Assembly (NCBI GenBank): GCA_030263805.2
Contig: CP136010.1
Coordinates: 3,115,001-3,179,000 of the forward strand
Length of the DNA stretch: 64,000 nt
From: Pseudomonas sp. FeN3W
GTDB taxonomy: Bacteria > Pseudomonadota > Gammaproteobacteria > Pseudomonadales > Pseudomonadaceae
Direction: 5' to 3'
Position numbers and translations under genes: made by a program. Below, one piece after another: positions 53,819 through 62,780 of this stretch; within the stretch, counting starts at the first letter, position 1; each line of letters opens with the position of its first letter. The notes under the pieces are model-generated. The model saw only the letters and a program-made list of their open reading frames with translations, did no database searches and had not been told where the DNA came from.

Positions 53819-55192
53819 TCAGCTCTGCCGCAGTTCGGCCTGCAGCTCATCCAGCGCCGCCTGACGCTCGCCGTCCTGCAGACGGGCGCCGGGGTTGAGC
53901 GAGGACCACTCGGGATGGGCACGACAGCGTTGCAGGGCTTCGGGCAGCTTGCCCTCGCGCCAGCCCTGGTCCTGTGGCGTGGCCAGGCGGATCGCCTCGG
54001 TGGCGGCGTGCCCGCGAGTCGCAAGCACGGCCAGCAGTTGGCGTTGGCGCAGGGCGAGCAGGCGCAGCACGGCGTCGTCGACGCTCAGCTCACGCTGACC
54101 CTTGAGCTTGCCGAGCAGGCGGTTGCCATAGTGCCGCGCAGTCTGCGCGCCGCCGCCGGCGATGGCGCCGAGCAGCGCCGCGGCGCCGAGGGTGATGCCA
54201 CCGACCATCAGGTCGACCCCGGCACCGGCCGCGGCACCTGCGGCCATGCCGCCGCCGATCTTCACCCCCAGCTGCTTGAGGGTCTCGGGGTTGAACAGGT
54301 CGTCGCCCCAGCGCCCATCGAGCAGCGGCAGATCGCTGGCCGCCGCCTGCTCCTTGCGGAAGGCGTACAGGCGCAGCAGGGCCTTGACGCAGCGCTGTTC
54401 GCGGCCGCGCACGGCGTCGTGCAATTCACGAATGGCGCCGCGCTCCAGCTCCGGCTGTGCGGCCACGCTGCGTCGGCAGGCGGCGACGTCTACCAGCAGC
54501 TCGGCGATCAGTCGCTGGCCGCTGTCCAGGCGCGCCGCGGCCTGCGCTTCGTGGTCCTCGATCAGTCGCTGCAGCTTGGGCCGCGCCTGTTCCAGCAACA
54601 GCGCCAGACTTTCGTACAGCCGGCGCTCACCATCCACGGGCGGCGCCACGCTGTCGAAGCGCACCAGTGCATGCAGGCCGAGGCGGGCCAGCGCCTGGCG
54701 CCATTCCTCTTCGCGATGGCCGGGTTGGGCGACGAAGTTGAGCACTGGCAGCAGCGGCTTGCCGCAGCCGGCGAGTACCGCCAGCTCGTCCTTGTACTTG
54801 GCCAGCACCGGCTCACGGGCATCGATCACGTAGAGCCCGGCATCGCTGGCGAGCAGCTGGCGCAGCACCTTGGCTTCCTGCTCGAAGCGCTGGCGCGCCT
54901 CGCTGCCGTCGAGAAAGCGTGCGGTGCGCGCCGGGCCGTCGAGGCGTTCGCCGGGGCGTTCGACACGCTCGAGGTAGTCGAGCAGGGCGATGGCATCTTC
55001 CAGGCCGGGGGTGTCGTAGAGTTCCAGCAGCGCTTCGCCGTCCACCGACAGCCGCGCGCCTTCGACATGGCGCGTGGTACTGGGACGGTGGGAGACCTCG
55101 CCGAAACCTGCATCACGGGTCAGGGTGCGCAGCAGCGAGGTTTTGCCGACATTGGTATGGCCGACCACGGCGAGATTCAGGGCTTCAGTCAT
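53819..55192 (-). CDS. GTPase with DUF3482 domain
   Basis: A 457-residue protein with an N-terminal Era/TrmE-like GTPase domain: G1 VVGHTNVGKTSLLRTL (about 8-23), G3 LYDTPGLED (about 62-70), and a G4-like LLPVLNFVAQPG where the NKxD motif is replaced by N-F-V-A, so guanine specificity is questionable. The rest is helical, with a Gly/Ala-rich hydrophobic stretch (about 320-355, GGGMAAGAAAGAGVDLMVGG) that may insert into a membrane, as in YfjP/dynamin-like DUF3482 proteins. Overlaps the DUF2868 gene by 8 bases, so the two are coupled. Confidence 0.82.
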   Translation of the reverse strand: MTEALNLAVVGHTNVGKTSLLRTLTRDAGFGEVSHRPSTTRHVEGARLSVDGEALLELYDTPGLEDAIALLDYLERVERPGERLDGPARTARFLDGSEARQRFEQEAKVLRQLLASDAGLYVIDAREPVLAKYKDELAVLAGCGKPLLPVLNFVAQPGHREEEWRQALARLGLHALVRFDSVAPPVDGERRLYESLALLLEQARPKLQRLIEDHEAQAAARLDSGQRLIAELLVDVAACRRSVAAQPELERGAIRELHDAVRGREQRCVKALLRLYAFRKEQAAASDLPLLDGRWGDDLFNPETLKQLGVKIGGGMAAGAAAGAGVDLMVGGITLGAAALLGAIAGGGAQTARHYGNRLLGKLKGQRELSVDDAVLRLLALRQRQLLAVLATRGHAATEAIRLATPQDQGWREGKLPEALQRCRAHPEWSSLNPGARLQDGERQAALDELQAELRQS

Positions 55193-56579
55193 GTCCGCTC
55201 TCCAGCCAGCCCAGCGGCGTCGTGTTGGAATGGGGCAGGCCCAGGCTGTCCAGCGCCTGGTGCCAGTCATCCAGACGCGCGCTGTCCAGTGCCTCGCCGG
55301 GTGGTGCCTGCAGCAGCCAGACCCGTGTCGCCGCGGCGCAGCGCGACAATTCGCCGATCAGCGCCAGGGTGCCGCGATCCGGCGAGCGTCGGGGATCGCA
55401 GGCGATGGCCAGGCGTGCCGGGGGAAAGCGGGTGAGCTGGTCGAGCAGCCGTCGGCGCCCTTCGCGATCATCGAGGATGCCGGCATCGGCGATGCCCTTG
55501 GCCAGAGCCGGCGGCCATGGGCGACTGCCATCCAGTTCGATGGCCACCAGCACGGCGCCGGCGCTGCCATCGAGCTGAGCGCCGGCGCTGGGAGCGTGCA
55601 GCTGGGCGGGCGCTGCATCAGTGATGCCGAGGCGCTCGCTGGGTGGCTGCAGGCGTTCGCGCAGCAGGCGATAGGCCGGCAGGTTCAGGTCGAGCTTCAA
55701 CGCGTCGCGCCCGCGGTGCCAGCGCCACAGGCTGAACCCCGCCAGCAGCAGCCGTGGCAGCAGTCCGTAGATCAGCAGCACGCCGACCAGCCAGCCGGCC
55801 CAGCGTTGCCGGGTGCCTTCCAGATCGCCGCCGAGCGCGCCGCTGGCGCGGATCTGCTCGACATCCGGCACGCTGAAGCCGAGCAGCGCCGGCAGTACGC
55901 CGAGGGCCTGGGTCAGGTCGACGAAGGCGCTCTCGCCGAGGATGGTGGTTTCCCAGACGAAGCCGTAGCGGCGGGTCGCCAGCAGTGCGAGGAGGCTGAG
56001 CAGGGCGCTGGCCATCGCCAGCAGCCAGAGGGAATGCACGCCGATACCCAGCAGCCAGCGACCGAGCCGGCGCTGGTGCAATACGGTCAGTAGCGCGGGT
56101 GCCAGTTGCGCGGCGCGGGCGTCGCGGGCGAGCTTTTCGCTCAGCCAGAGCCACAGCCGCCCCAGCGCACCGCCGCTGTCGCCAGCGAAGAGCAGGCCGA
56201 GCAGCCAGCCGAGCAGGGTCAGCAGGTTGACTCCGAGCAGGCTGCCGAGCGCCCAGAACACGTTGACCGGTCGCTGCCCGTCGCCGAGTGCGGCGAAGGC
56301 CAGGCCGGCGCCGGTGAAGACCGCGAGCAGCGCCAGCACGAAGCCACCCAGGCGGGCGCCCTGACGCCAGTGCCGGAGCGCCTCGATGAGCCCGTCACGG
56401 CGCGCCAGCCAGAGTGCACGGCGCTCGATCAGCGCGGAGAGATCTCCGCCCCGGGCACGGGCCTGGCGGTTGGCTTCGTCATCCTCCAGCGGCCCGGCAT
56501 GTTCTTCGCGCAGGCGCACGGCCTCGGTCAGCCAGAGACGGTCGAGCGTATCCAGATCGGGGGCGGGGCGGGCTATCAC
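55185..56579 (-). CDS. DUF2868 domain-containing membrane protein
   Basis: A 464-residue inner-membrane protein with about five hydrophobic segments (about 73-95, 108-130, 175-200, 222-238, 275-295) and a soluble C-terminal half. It matches the DUF2868 pattern and the usual genomic partner of DUF3482 GTPases. Function unknown; the pair may act in membrane remodelling or stress, by analogy with dynamin-like proteins, which is inference only. The start is GTG at 56579 with a weak ribosome site. Confidence 0.8.
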   Translation of the reverse strand: MIARPAPDLDTLDRLWLTEAVRLREEHAGPLEDDEANRQARARGGDLSALIERRALWLARRDGLIEALRHWRQGARLGGFVLALLAVFTGAGLAFAALGDGQRPVNVFWALGSLLGVNLLTLLGWLLGLLFAGDSGGALGRLWLWLSEKLARDARAAQLAPALLTVLHQRRLGRWLLGIGVHSLWLLAMASALLSLLALLATRRYGFVWETTILGESAFVDLTQALGVLPALLGFSVPDVEQIRASGALGGDLEGTRQRWAGWLVGVLLIYGLLPRLLLAGFSLWRWHRGRDALKLDLNLPAYRLLRERLQPPSERLGITDAAPAQLHAPSAGAQLDGSAGAVLVAIELDGSRPWPPALAKGIADAGILDDREGRRRLLDQLTRFPPARLAIACDPRRSPDRGTLALIGELSRCAAATRVWLLQAPPGEALDSARLDDWHQALDSLGLPHSNTTPLGWLESGHD

Positions 56580-56634
56580 ACGGCATCTCGCTGGCGGGTC
56601 GTGCCTTGAGGATAACCGCTGCCGTGGGGGAACG

Positions 56635-56663
56635 GGAAAACGGGGAGCCGTTGCGGCTCCCCG
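56635..56663 (-). terminator. intrinsic terminator after glpQ
   Basis: On the minus strand CGGGGAGCCG pairs perfectly with CGGCTCCCCG (10 bases, loop 3) and is followed by TTTT. It is 10 bases beyond the glpQ stop and separates it from the DUF2868/DUF3482 pair. Confidence 0.9.
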
Positions 56664-56672
56664 CTGGGGCCG

Positions 56673-57788
56673 TCAGTCGGCGTTGCGCAGGCGCACGGCG
56701 ATGTCCGGCTGGTCGATGAACAGCCCATCGATACCGGCGTCGAGGAAGGCACGGATCTCCGCTTCGCTGTCGCCGCGCTCGTGGCGCTGGTCGCTGCTGC
56801 GCAGGCTGGCCGGGAGGAAAGCGTTTTCCGCGCGGAAGGTATACGGATGGACCTTGAGCCCGGCGGCGTGGGCGGCCGCGACGAAACCGGTCGGCGTGCC
56901 GAGGTTGCCATTGGTATCACGCGGGATGATGTAGCTCTTCTCCGGACCGACGCCGGCGGCGTAGCGGGCGATGGCCTTGAGCCCGGCGGGCGTCGCCATC
57001 TGCGCGTAGGTCAGCTTGCTGCCGCGCACCTGCTGGTCATACGGCTGACCCGAGCTGAACAGCTGCACCAGGCGCAACTGCGTCAGGCGGCTGAGGGTCT
57101 TGAGGTTGTCCACCTCGAACGACTGGATATACACCGGCGCCTGGCGCCCGACGTAGCCGTTGCGGGTGAGGATGCGCACCAGCGGCTTTTCCATCGCCAG
57201 GCCGAGCTGCTGGAAGTGCGTCGGATGCTTGGTTTCCGGGTACAGGCCGATGCGCCGGCCCTGGCTCAGTTGCAGGGTTTTCACCAGGTCGATGATCTCC
57301 TGCAGGGTCGGGATTTCCAGGCTGCCGTCGAGGCGCGCGTTGCCCGGGCGGATATCCGGGATGCGCTCGATGGCGCGCAGGGTCTTCAGTTCGGCGAGGG
57401 TGAAATCTTCGCTGAACCAGCCGGTGAGGGTGACGCCATCGACCTGCTGGGTGCGCTTGCGATCGGCAAACTCGGGGCGCTGCGAGACGTCGGTGGTCAG
57501 GCCCAGCTCGTTGTCGTGGCGGGCGACGATATGGCCGTCGCGGGTCATCACCAGGTCCGGCTCGATGTAGTCGGCGCCCTGGAACACCGCCAGGGCATAG
57601 GCGGCCAGGGTGTGCTCCGGTACATAGCCGCTGGCGCCGCGATGGGCAATCACCAGCGGCGTCGGCTCGCCCCGCGCAGCCTGGTGTTTCGCGGCATGTT
57701 CTTCCGCCGCAGCGAAGCCGGCCAGTGGAAGCAGCAGGGTGCAGGCGGTCAGCCAGCGGCGAAGGGAAGCGGTGGTCTTACGGGCCAT
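56673..57788 (-). CDS. glpQ: periplasmic glycerophosphodiester phosphodiesterase GlpQ
   Basis: A 371-residue exported enzyme (signal peptide about 1-28, cleavage near FAAA) that hydrolyses deacylated phospholipids to glycerol-3-phosphate and an alcohol. The GDPD motif VIAHRGASGYVPEHTLAAY near residue 47 and the metal-binding YIEPDLVMTRDGHIVARHD (about 76-94) are intact. The start at 57788 has GAGGAG 8 bases upstream. The periplasmic form supplies phosphate or glycerol, so it fits the phosphate-scavenging theme. No convincing Pho box was placed. Confidence 0.94.
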   Translation of the reverse strand: MARKTTASLRRWLTACTLLLPLAGFAAAEEHAAKHQAARGEPTPLVIAHRGASGYVPEHTLAAYALAVFQGADYIEPDLVMTRDGHIVARHDNELGLTTDVSQRPEFADRKRTQQVDGVTLTGWFSEDFTLAELKTLRAIERIPDIRPGNARLDGSLEIPTLQEIIDLVKTLQLSQGRRIGLYPETKHPTHFQQLGLAMEKPLVRILTRNGYVGRQAPVYIQSFEVDNLKTLSRLTQLRLVQLFSSGQPYDQQVRGSKLTYAQMATPAGLKAIARYAAGVGPEKSYIIPRDTNGNLGTPTGFVAAAHAAGLKVHPYTFRAENAFLPASLRSSDQRHERGDSEAEIRAFLDAGIDGLFIDQPDIAVRLRNAD

Positions 57789-57972
57789 TTCGGCATCTCC
57801 TCGGTTTGGATGTTACAGCCTGAGCCAGTTGCATGACCGGACGTTGACGCTGCGTTGCCCCTTGTATTGCAAAGCGATGAAGCCGACGAACGGCTGGCGC
57901 TGCGATTTCTGTTCGACTCAATGTGGCCAACAGCGCTGCAGGAAGACACGGCCCTCTGATATTCTCGCCGCC

Positions 57973-58491
57973 ATGAATCAGACCCGCCTTCCCCTCGCCA
58001 TGATCGCTGCTCTCGCTGAGCGGCACGTGATCGGGCGTGACAACATCATGCCCTGGCACCTGCCCGCCGATCTCAAGCATTTCAAGGCCATGACCCTCGG
58101 CAAACCGATCATCATGGGCCGCAAGACCTGGGATTCGCTCGGCCGTCCGCTGCCGGGGCGGCTCAACCTTGTGGTCAGTCGCCAGGCGGACCTGCAGCTC
58201 GACGGCGCGGAAACCTTCACCGACCTGGATGCCGCGCTGGTGCGTGCCGAGCAGTGGGCGCGTGAGCAGGGCGTCGACGAGCTGATGCTGATCGGCGGTG
58301 CGCAGCTGTACGCCCAGGCGCTGGGGCAGGCGCAGCGGCTGTACCTCACGCGTATCGATGCCGCTCCCGAAGGCGATGCGTTCTTTCCGGCTTTCGACGA
58401 GGCTGAGTGGCAGTGCGTCGAAAGCCAGCCACATCCGGCTGAGGGCGAGGCACCAGCCTACCGTTTCGAAACCTGGCAAAAACAGAGCTGA
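57973..58491 (+). CDS. folA: dihydrofolate reductase
   Basis: A 172-residue FolA, which reduces dihydrofolate to tetrahydrofolate with NADPH. Motifs: AERHVIGRDNIMPWHLPADLKHF (about 15-37, with the catalytic acid D33-region), IIMGRKTWDSLGRPLPGR (about 48-65), and VDELMLIGGAQLYAQAL (about 103-119) for the NADPH site. The start ATG at 57973 is just after the promoter region; the longer frame beginning at 57739 would overlap glpQ and is rejected. The trimethoprim target. Confidence 0.96.
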   Translation: MNQTRLPLAMIAALAERHVIGRDNIMPWHLPADLKHFKAMTLGKPIIMGRKTWDSLGRPLPGRLNLVVSRQADLQLDGAETFTDLDAALVRAEQWAREQGVDELMLIGGAQLYAQALGQAQRLYLTRIDAAPEGDAFFPAFDEAEWQCVESQPHPAEGEAPAYRFETWQKQS

Positions 58492-58578
58492 CCGGCACCC
58501 TCTTCGCTTGATCGGCGCCAAATCTTTCGCGGGCCGCAGCTTCTATGCTGGCCCGTCGCTGTCGTAACGAGAAATCTC

Positions 58579-59226
58579 ATGCAACCTGACAAATCCGACG
58601 CCCCGGAAGCCGAGCGCGTTGCCGCGATCTTCGTCCGCCACCCGCTGTGGGAGGACGCTCTGGCGCTGCTCACCGGCACCGCCCTGGTCGCCCTTGGCAT
58701 CGCCTTCTACAGCCACGCCGGGCTGCTGACCGGCGGCACCGTTGGGCTGGCCTTTCTGCTCAAGTACCTGGCGGACTGGTCGTTCGGCCCGGTGTTCTTC
58801 CTGCTCAACCTGCCGTTCTACGCACTGGCGATCTGGCGCATGGGCTGGCAGTTCACCCTGCGCACCGTCTGCGCGGTGGGGCTGGTCTCGCTGTTCGCCG
58901 AGTTGACCCCGCAGTGGGTGCGCTTCGCCGAGCTGAACGTGGTCTACGCCGCGGTGTTCGGTGGTTTCGCCATCGGTATCGGCCTGCTGATCCTGTTCCG
59001 CCATCGCGCCAGTCTTGGCGGGGTGAACATCCTCGCGCTGTTCCTGCAGGAGCGTTTCGGTCTGCGCGCCGGTACCTTCCAGATGGGCATCGACGCGCTG
59101 ATCGTCATGGCCGCGGTGTTCGTCGTACCGGTGGACAAGGTGCTGCTGTCGGTGCTCGGCGCCGTGGCGCTGAATCTGGTGCTGGCGATCAATCACCGCG
59201 CCGATCGCTACATGGGCGTCAGCTGA
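58579..59226 (+). CDS. YitT family membrane protein
   Basis: A 215-residue inner-membrane protein with about six TM segments, matching YitT/DUF161 (GVAFYSHAGLLTGGTVGLAFLLKY and FRHRASLGGVNILALFLQERFGLRAGTFQMGID), lacking the C-terminal DUF2179 domain of the longer Bacillus proteins. Transport of a small solute is suspected but not shown. Its stop overlaps the convergent phosphodiesterase gene by 8 bases. Confidence 0.88.
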   Translation: MQPDKSDAPEAERVAAIFVRHPLWEDALALLTGTALVALGIAFYSHAGLLTGGTVGLAFLLKYLADWSFGPVFFLLNLPFYALAIWRMGWQFTLRTVCAVGLVSLFAELTPQWVRFAELNVVYAAVFGGFAIGIGLLILFRHRASLGGVNILALFLQERFGLRAGTFQMGIDALIVMAAVFVVPVDKVLLSVLGAVALNLVLAINHRADRYMGVS

Positions 59227-59674
59227 GGCTGATCAGCTCCACCTGCGCCTGGCCGTCGTTCAGCTCCAGCAGCGCCAGGCAGATCGGCAGGCTGAAGCGT
59301 CGTGGACCGGCGCTGCCCGGGTTCACGTAGAGCACGCCGTCGCGCCGCTCGACCTTCGGTTTGTGCGAGTGGCCGGCGATCACCACGTCGATACCGGCGG
59401 CGAGCGGGTCGATGTCCAGCTGCTTGAGGTCGTGCAGCACGTGCAGGGTGAGGCCGCCGATGCGCAGATCGAGGTGTTCGGGCAGCTCCAGCGCCCAGTC
59501 AGCCGTATCGATATTGCCGCGAATCGCCTCTAGCGGCGCGATGGTGCGCAGCCCGTCGAGCACCTGCGGCTTACCGATATCGCCGGCGTGAATGATCTGC
59601 GCGCAGCCCTGCAGTGCCGCTAGCGCCTCGGGGCGGAGCAGGCCGTGGGTGTCGGAGATCAGGCCGATGCGCAT
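59219..59674 (-). CDS. YfcE/MJ0936-family metallophosphoesterase
   Basis: A 151-residue cytosolic phosphodiesterase. The five metal-binding motifs of the calcineurin-like fold are seen: GLISDTHG (D8, H10), IHAGDIG (about 34-40), IRGNID (about 54-59), and the pair VIAGHSHKP (about 100-108) with LYVNPGS. Relatives hydrolyse artificial phosphodiesters; the true substrate is unclear. It is short for the family (YfcE is about 180 residues) but complete at both ends. Convergent with the YitT gene. Confidence 0.88.
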   Translation of the reverse strand: MRIGLISDTHGLLRPEALAALQGCAQIIHAGDIGKPQVLDGLRTIAPLEAIRGNIDTADWALELPEHLDLRIGGLTLHVLHDLKQLDIDPLAAGIDVVIAGHSHKPKVERRDGVLYVNPGSAGPRRFSLPICLALLELNDGQAQVELISLS

Positions 59675-59771
59675 GCCGGTGTTCCCTTTAACTTCTTCGT
59701 CAGGTCATCCGACCCTTGGCCGACCGCTGTGGTTGCGGCAGGCTTGGGACGTTCGGGTCGAGGAGTCTGGC

Positions 59772-60890
59772 ATGGATCGGGTGGATTGCGTGGTGGTGGG
59801 CGCCGGGGTGGTCGGGCTGGCGGTGGCACGTGCGCTGGCGCTGGCCGGGCGTGAGGTGCTGATACTGGAAGCCGAGGCGGCCTTTGGCACCGCCACCAGC
59901 GCGCGCAACAGCGAAGTCATCCACGCCGGCATCTACTACCCGCAGGGCTCGCTCAAGGGCCGGCTGTGCGTGGCCGGGCGCCGCCAGCTGTACGATTACT
60001 GCGACAGCCACGGCGTGGCCCATCGACGTTGCGGCAAGCTGATCGTCGCCACCGACGAGGCCCAGCTTGCCGCGCTGGAGCAGTTGCAGCGGCACGCGCG
60101 GGCCAATGGGGTCGATGATCTGCATTCCCTCGATGGGCACGAGGTGCTGGCGCTTGAGCCGGAGCTGCAGGCGGTGGCCGGGCTGCTCTCGCCGAGTACC
60201 GGCATCATCGACAGCCACGCGCTGATGCTGGCGCTGCTGGGCGATGCCGAGCGCCACGGCGCGGCGCTGGCGCTGAACGCGCCGGTGACAGGTATCGTGG
60301 TCGGCAGCGCAGGTTTGCAGGTCGAAGTGGGCGGTGCCGATCCGCTGCAGCTGCTGGCCCGCACCGTGGTGAATTGCGCCGGGCATGGCGCGCCCATTCT
60401 CGCCGCACACACTGCTGGGTTGGACCCGGTGGCGCGGCCGCGGCAGTACTTCGCCAAGGGCAGCTACTTCAGCCTGACCGGGCGCACACCGTTCCGCCAT
60501 CTGGTCTATCCGCTGCCCGAGCCTGGCGGCCTCGGCGTGCACCTGACGCTGGACCTGGCCGGCCAGGCCCGTTTCGGCCCGGATGTGCAGTGGGTCGAGG
60601 ATCTGGACTACCGCATCGAGCCGGAGCGGGCCGAGGGCTTCTACGCGGCGATCCGCCGTTATTGGCCCGCGCTGCCGGACGATGCCCTGCAACCGGCGTA
60701 TAGCGGTATCCGCCCGAAGATCAGCGGGCCCGGCGAGGCGGCCGCGGACTTTCGCATCGACGGCCCGGCGCAGCACGGCATCGCCGGGCTGGTGAACCTG
60801 TCCGGTATCGAATCGCCGGGCCTGACCGCCTGCCTGGCGATTGCCGAACATGTCTGTGGGCTACTCGAGCCCAAGGCATTGGCGACCTGA
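59772..60890 (+). CDS. FAD-dependent oxidoreductase, L-2-hydroxyglutarate dehydrogenase-like
   Basis: A 372-residue DAO-fold flavoenzyme. The FAD Rossmann motif VVVGAGVVGLAVARALALAG lies at residues 7-26, with the E of ILEAE binding the ribose; SEVIHAGIYYPQGSLKGRLC (about 49-68) and GHEVLALEPEL are typical of L-2-hydroxyglutarate dehydrogenase-like proteins. It probably oxidises a 2-hydroxy acid or amine with electrons passing to quinone; substrate unknown. The ATG at 59772 with GAGGAG 8 bases upstream is the start; the preceding 60 residues of open frame overlap the divergent phosphodiesterase gene. Confidence 0.88.
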   Translation: MDRVDCVVVGAGVVGLAVARALALAGREVLILEAEAAFGTATSARNSEVIHAGIYYPQGSLKGRLCVAGRRQLYDYCDSHGVAHRRCGKLIVATDEAQLAALEQLQRHARANGVDDLHSLDGHEVLALEPELQAVAGLLSPSTGIIDSHALMLALLGDAERHGAALALNAPVTGIVVGSAGLQVEVGGADPLQLLARTVVNCAGHGAPILAAHTAGLDPVARPRQYFAKGSYFSLTGRTPFRHLVYPLPEPGGLGVHLTLDLAGQARFGPDVQWVEDLDYRIEPERAEGFYAAIRRYWPALPDDALQPAYSGIRPKISGPGEAAADFRIDGPAQHGIAGLVNLSGIESPGLTACLAIAEHVCGLLEPKALAT

Positions 60891-60988
60891 TCACGCGCTG
60901 TCGCACTTGCGTTGCGGCCCGTCCGGACGGGTAGCACACTGCAACCCGCCGTGATCGGACGGCACGAATACTGGCAAAAGGAATGTGC

Positions 60989-62722
60989 ATGGAGCAGACA
61001 GGCGACGCTCGCCCGCTGAAGGTCTACCTGGCGGTCGGATTGCTGCAGGGGTTGGCGCTCTGGGCGGCCAGCGAGGCGTGGCCGCACGCGGCCGGCTGGC
61101 GAGTCCTGTGTTCGGCGCTGCTGGCGTTCACGGTGATCGGCGGCTGGCAGTTGCAGCTGCTCTGGGGCGATCTGCGCGAGGCCGGGCGCTGGCGTCTGGT
61201 CCTTGCCGCTGCCGTGTTGCCGGCGGTGCTGGCTGGTGGTCTCGCACTGCAGTTCGACCAGCCGCGCTGGTATTACCTGGGTGAATCCATCGGCACCCTG
61301 CTGCTCTGGAGCAACCTGATTCTGGCTTATGTGCTGACACCCTTCATCCAGGCGCGGGACGCCGATCATCGTTGGTGTGTCGATTACGCCGCGCTATACC
61401 GGCATGCCATCAACAATGGGCTGTTGCTGTTCATGGCATTGCTGATGCTGGTTGCGTTCTGGCTGCTGATCTGGCTCTGGGCCGGCCTGTTCAAGCTGGT
61501 CGGGATCCGCATGTTCGCAACGCTGTTCGAGTCCTCCAGTTTTATCTGGATTGCCAGTGCGACGGTTGTCGCCATCGGGCTGTGGATCGGGTTGGAGCGC
61601 GGCCAGGTGGTCGATGCGCTGCGCAACGTGCTGCAGGCCATGTGTCGCTTCCTGCTGCCGCTGACGGTGCTGATCCTGCTGCTGTTCGTGGTCTGCCTGC
61701 CGTTCACCGGCCTGCAGCCGCTGTGGCAGACACGCCATGCGACGCCGATCCTGCTGGCCATGGTGTTCGCCCATATCGCGCTGCTCAACGGCGTCGTTCA
61801 GGATGGCCGGCAAGCGGTGCATTACCCGCGTGCGCTGCGCGTGCTGGTCGACGCCAGCTCCCTGTGCCTGCCGCTGCTGGCAGGTCTTGCGGTTTACGCG
61901 CTCTGGTTGCGGATCGGTCAGTACGGGCTCACGCCTGATCGGGTGGTGGCGGTTGGCGCGACGCTGGTAGCCATGCTGCACGCGTTGGCGCTGATGGCGG
62001 CGGTGCTGCAACGGCGCGATGGCTGGTTGGTGGGATTGCGCCGGAGCAACCCGCTGCTGGCGCTGGTTTCGGTGGTGCTGTTGCTGCTCATGCATCTGCC
62101 GCCGTTGAGCCCGTTGCAGCTCAGCGCAGCCAACCAGTACCAGCGCCTGCTCGACGAGCGGGTACCGGCGGAACGCACCGATCTCGGCGCATTGCGCTTT
62201 CAGCTGGGGCGGCCCGGCCGTGAGCATCTCGAGAAGCTGCGCCAGCGCCTGGCCGAGCCCGGCGTCGAAGAAGCACGACGTGAGCAGCTGCAGGCGGACC
62301 TGCAGCGACTGGACAGCGCCGACAGCTACTGGAACTGGCGACACGCGCATGACATGGCCAATACCGCAGCGGTGCCCTGGATCGGCGAGCCGCTCGAGGA
62401 TGCCGGCGGGTCGTTGGCACGAGCCATCGCGACCCAGGGCTGTGACAGGGACTGCACGCTGTTCGCCGTCGACCTGGATGACGACAGCCAGCCCGAGGTG
62501 CTGCTGTTGCGCGGTGCGCGACCGCGGATCGTGACGGTGCTGGGGCGCGGGCCGGACGGCAACTGGCGCTGGATCGGGCATCTGCGTACCACCGACGAGC
62601 AGACCCTCGACGGCGAGACGCTGCGGGAGCGGATCGAGCGCGATGCCTGGCGGGTCGTTGCACCGCGCTTCAATGCACTGGAGATCGACGGCATACGGCT
62701 GGAGCCGGCGATTACCGAATAG
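60989..62722 (+). CDS. DUF4153 domain-containing membrane protein
   Basis: A 577-residue inner-membrane protein with about 12 hydrophobic segments in the first 370 residues and a soluble C-terminal region (about 375-577) without a recognised domain. The DUF4153 pattern is seen in WPHAAGWRVLCSALLAF and LLVSALGG-like TM segments. No function is established. Start at 60989 is preferred because AAGGA then lies 7 bases upstream; the ATG at 60983 would be too close to it. Confidence 0.8.
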   Translation: MEQTGDARPLKVYLAVGLLQGLALWAASEAWPHAAGWRVLCSALLAFTVIGGWQLQLLWGDLREAGRWRLVLAAAVLPAVLAGGLALQFDQPRWYYLGESIGTLLLWSNLILAYVLTPFIQARDADHRWCVDYAALYRHAINNGLLLFMALLMLVAFWLLIWLWAGLFKLVGIRMFATLFESSSFIWIASATVVAIGLWIGLERGQVVDALRNVLQAMCRFLLPLTVLILLLFVVCLPFTGLQPLWQTRHATPILLAMVFAHIALLNGVVQDGRQAVHYPRALRVLVDASSLCLPLLAGLAVYALWLRIGQYGLTPDRVVAVGATLVAMLHALALMAAVLQRRDGWLVGLRRSNPLLALVSVVLLLLMHLPPLSPLQLSAANQYQRLLDERVPAERTDLGALRFQLGRPGREHLEKLRQRLAEPGVEEARREQLQADLQRLDSADSYWNWRHAHDMANTAAVPWIGEPLEDAGGSLARAIATQGCDRDCTLFAVDLDDDSQPEVLLLRGARPRIVTVLGRGPDGNWRWIGHLRTTDEQTLDGETLRERIERDAWRVVAPRFNALEIDGIRLEPAITE

Positions 62723-62730
62723 CGCGCATG

Positions 62731-62755
62731 AAAAAGCCCGACGCGAGGTCGGGCT
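62731..62755. terminator. intrinsic terminator between DUF4153 gene and ilvD
   Basis: AGCCCGAC (62735-62742) pairs with GTCGGGCT (62748-62755) around GCGAG. On the minus strand it is followed by TTTTT, so it mainly ends ilvD; on the plus strand TTATTG gives weaker termination for the convergent gene. Confidence 0.85.
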
Positions 62756-62780
62756 TATTGGTCGCGGCCGTGGCTAGCGA

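Noticed and set aside
57812..57839. Minus-strand Pho-box-like series (CGGTCAT-GCAA-CTGGCTC-AGG-CTGTAAC) upstream of glpQ
   Set aside because: The half sites are imperfect and the last lies only about 24 bases from the start codon, leaving no room for a -10 and leader before the ribosome site. GlpQ control by PhoB remains plausible on family grounds but is not supported by this site.
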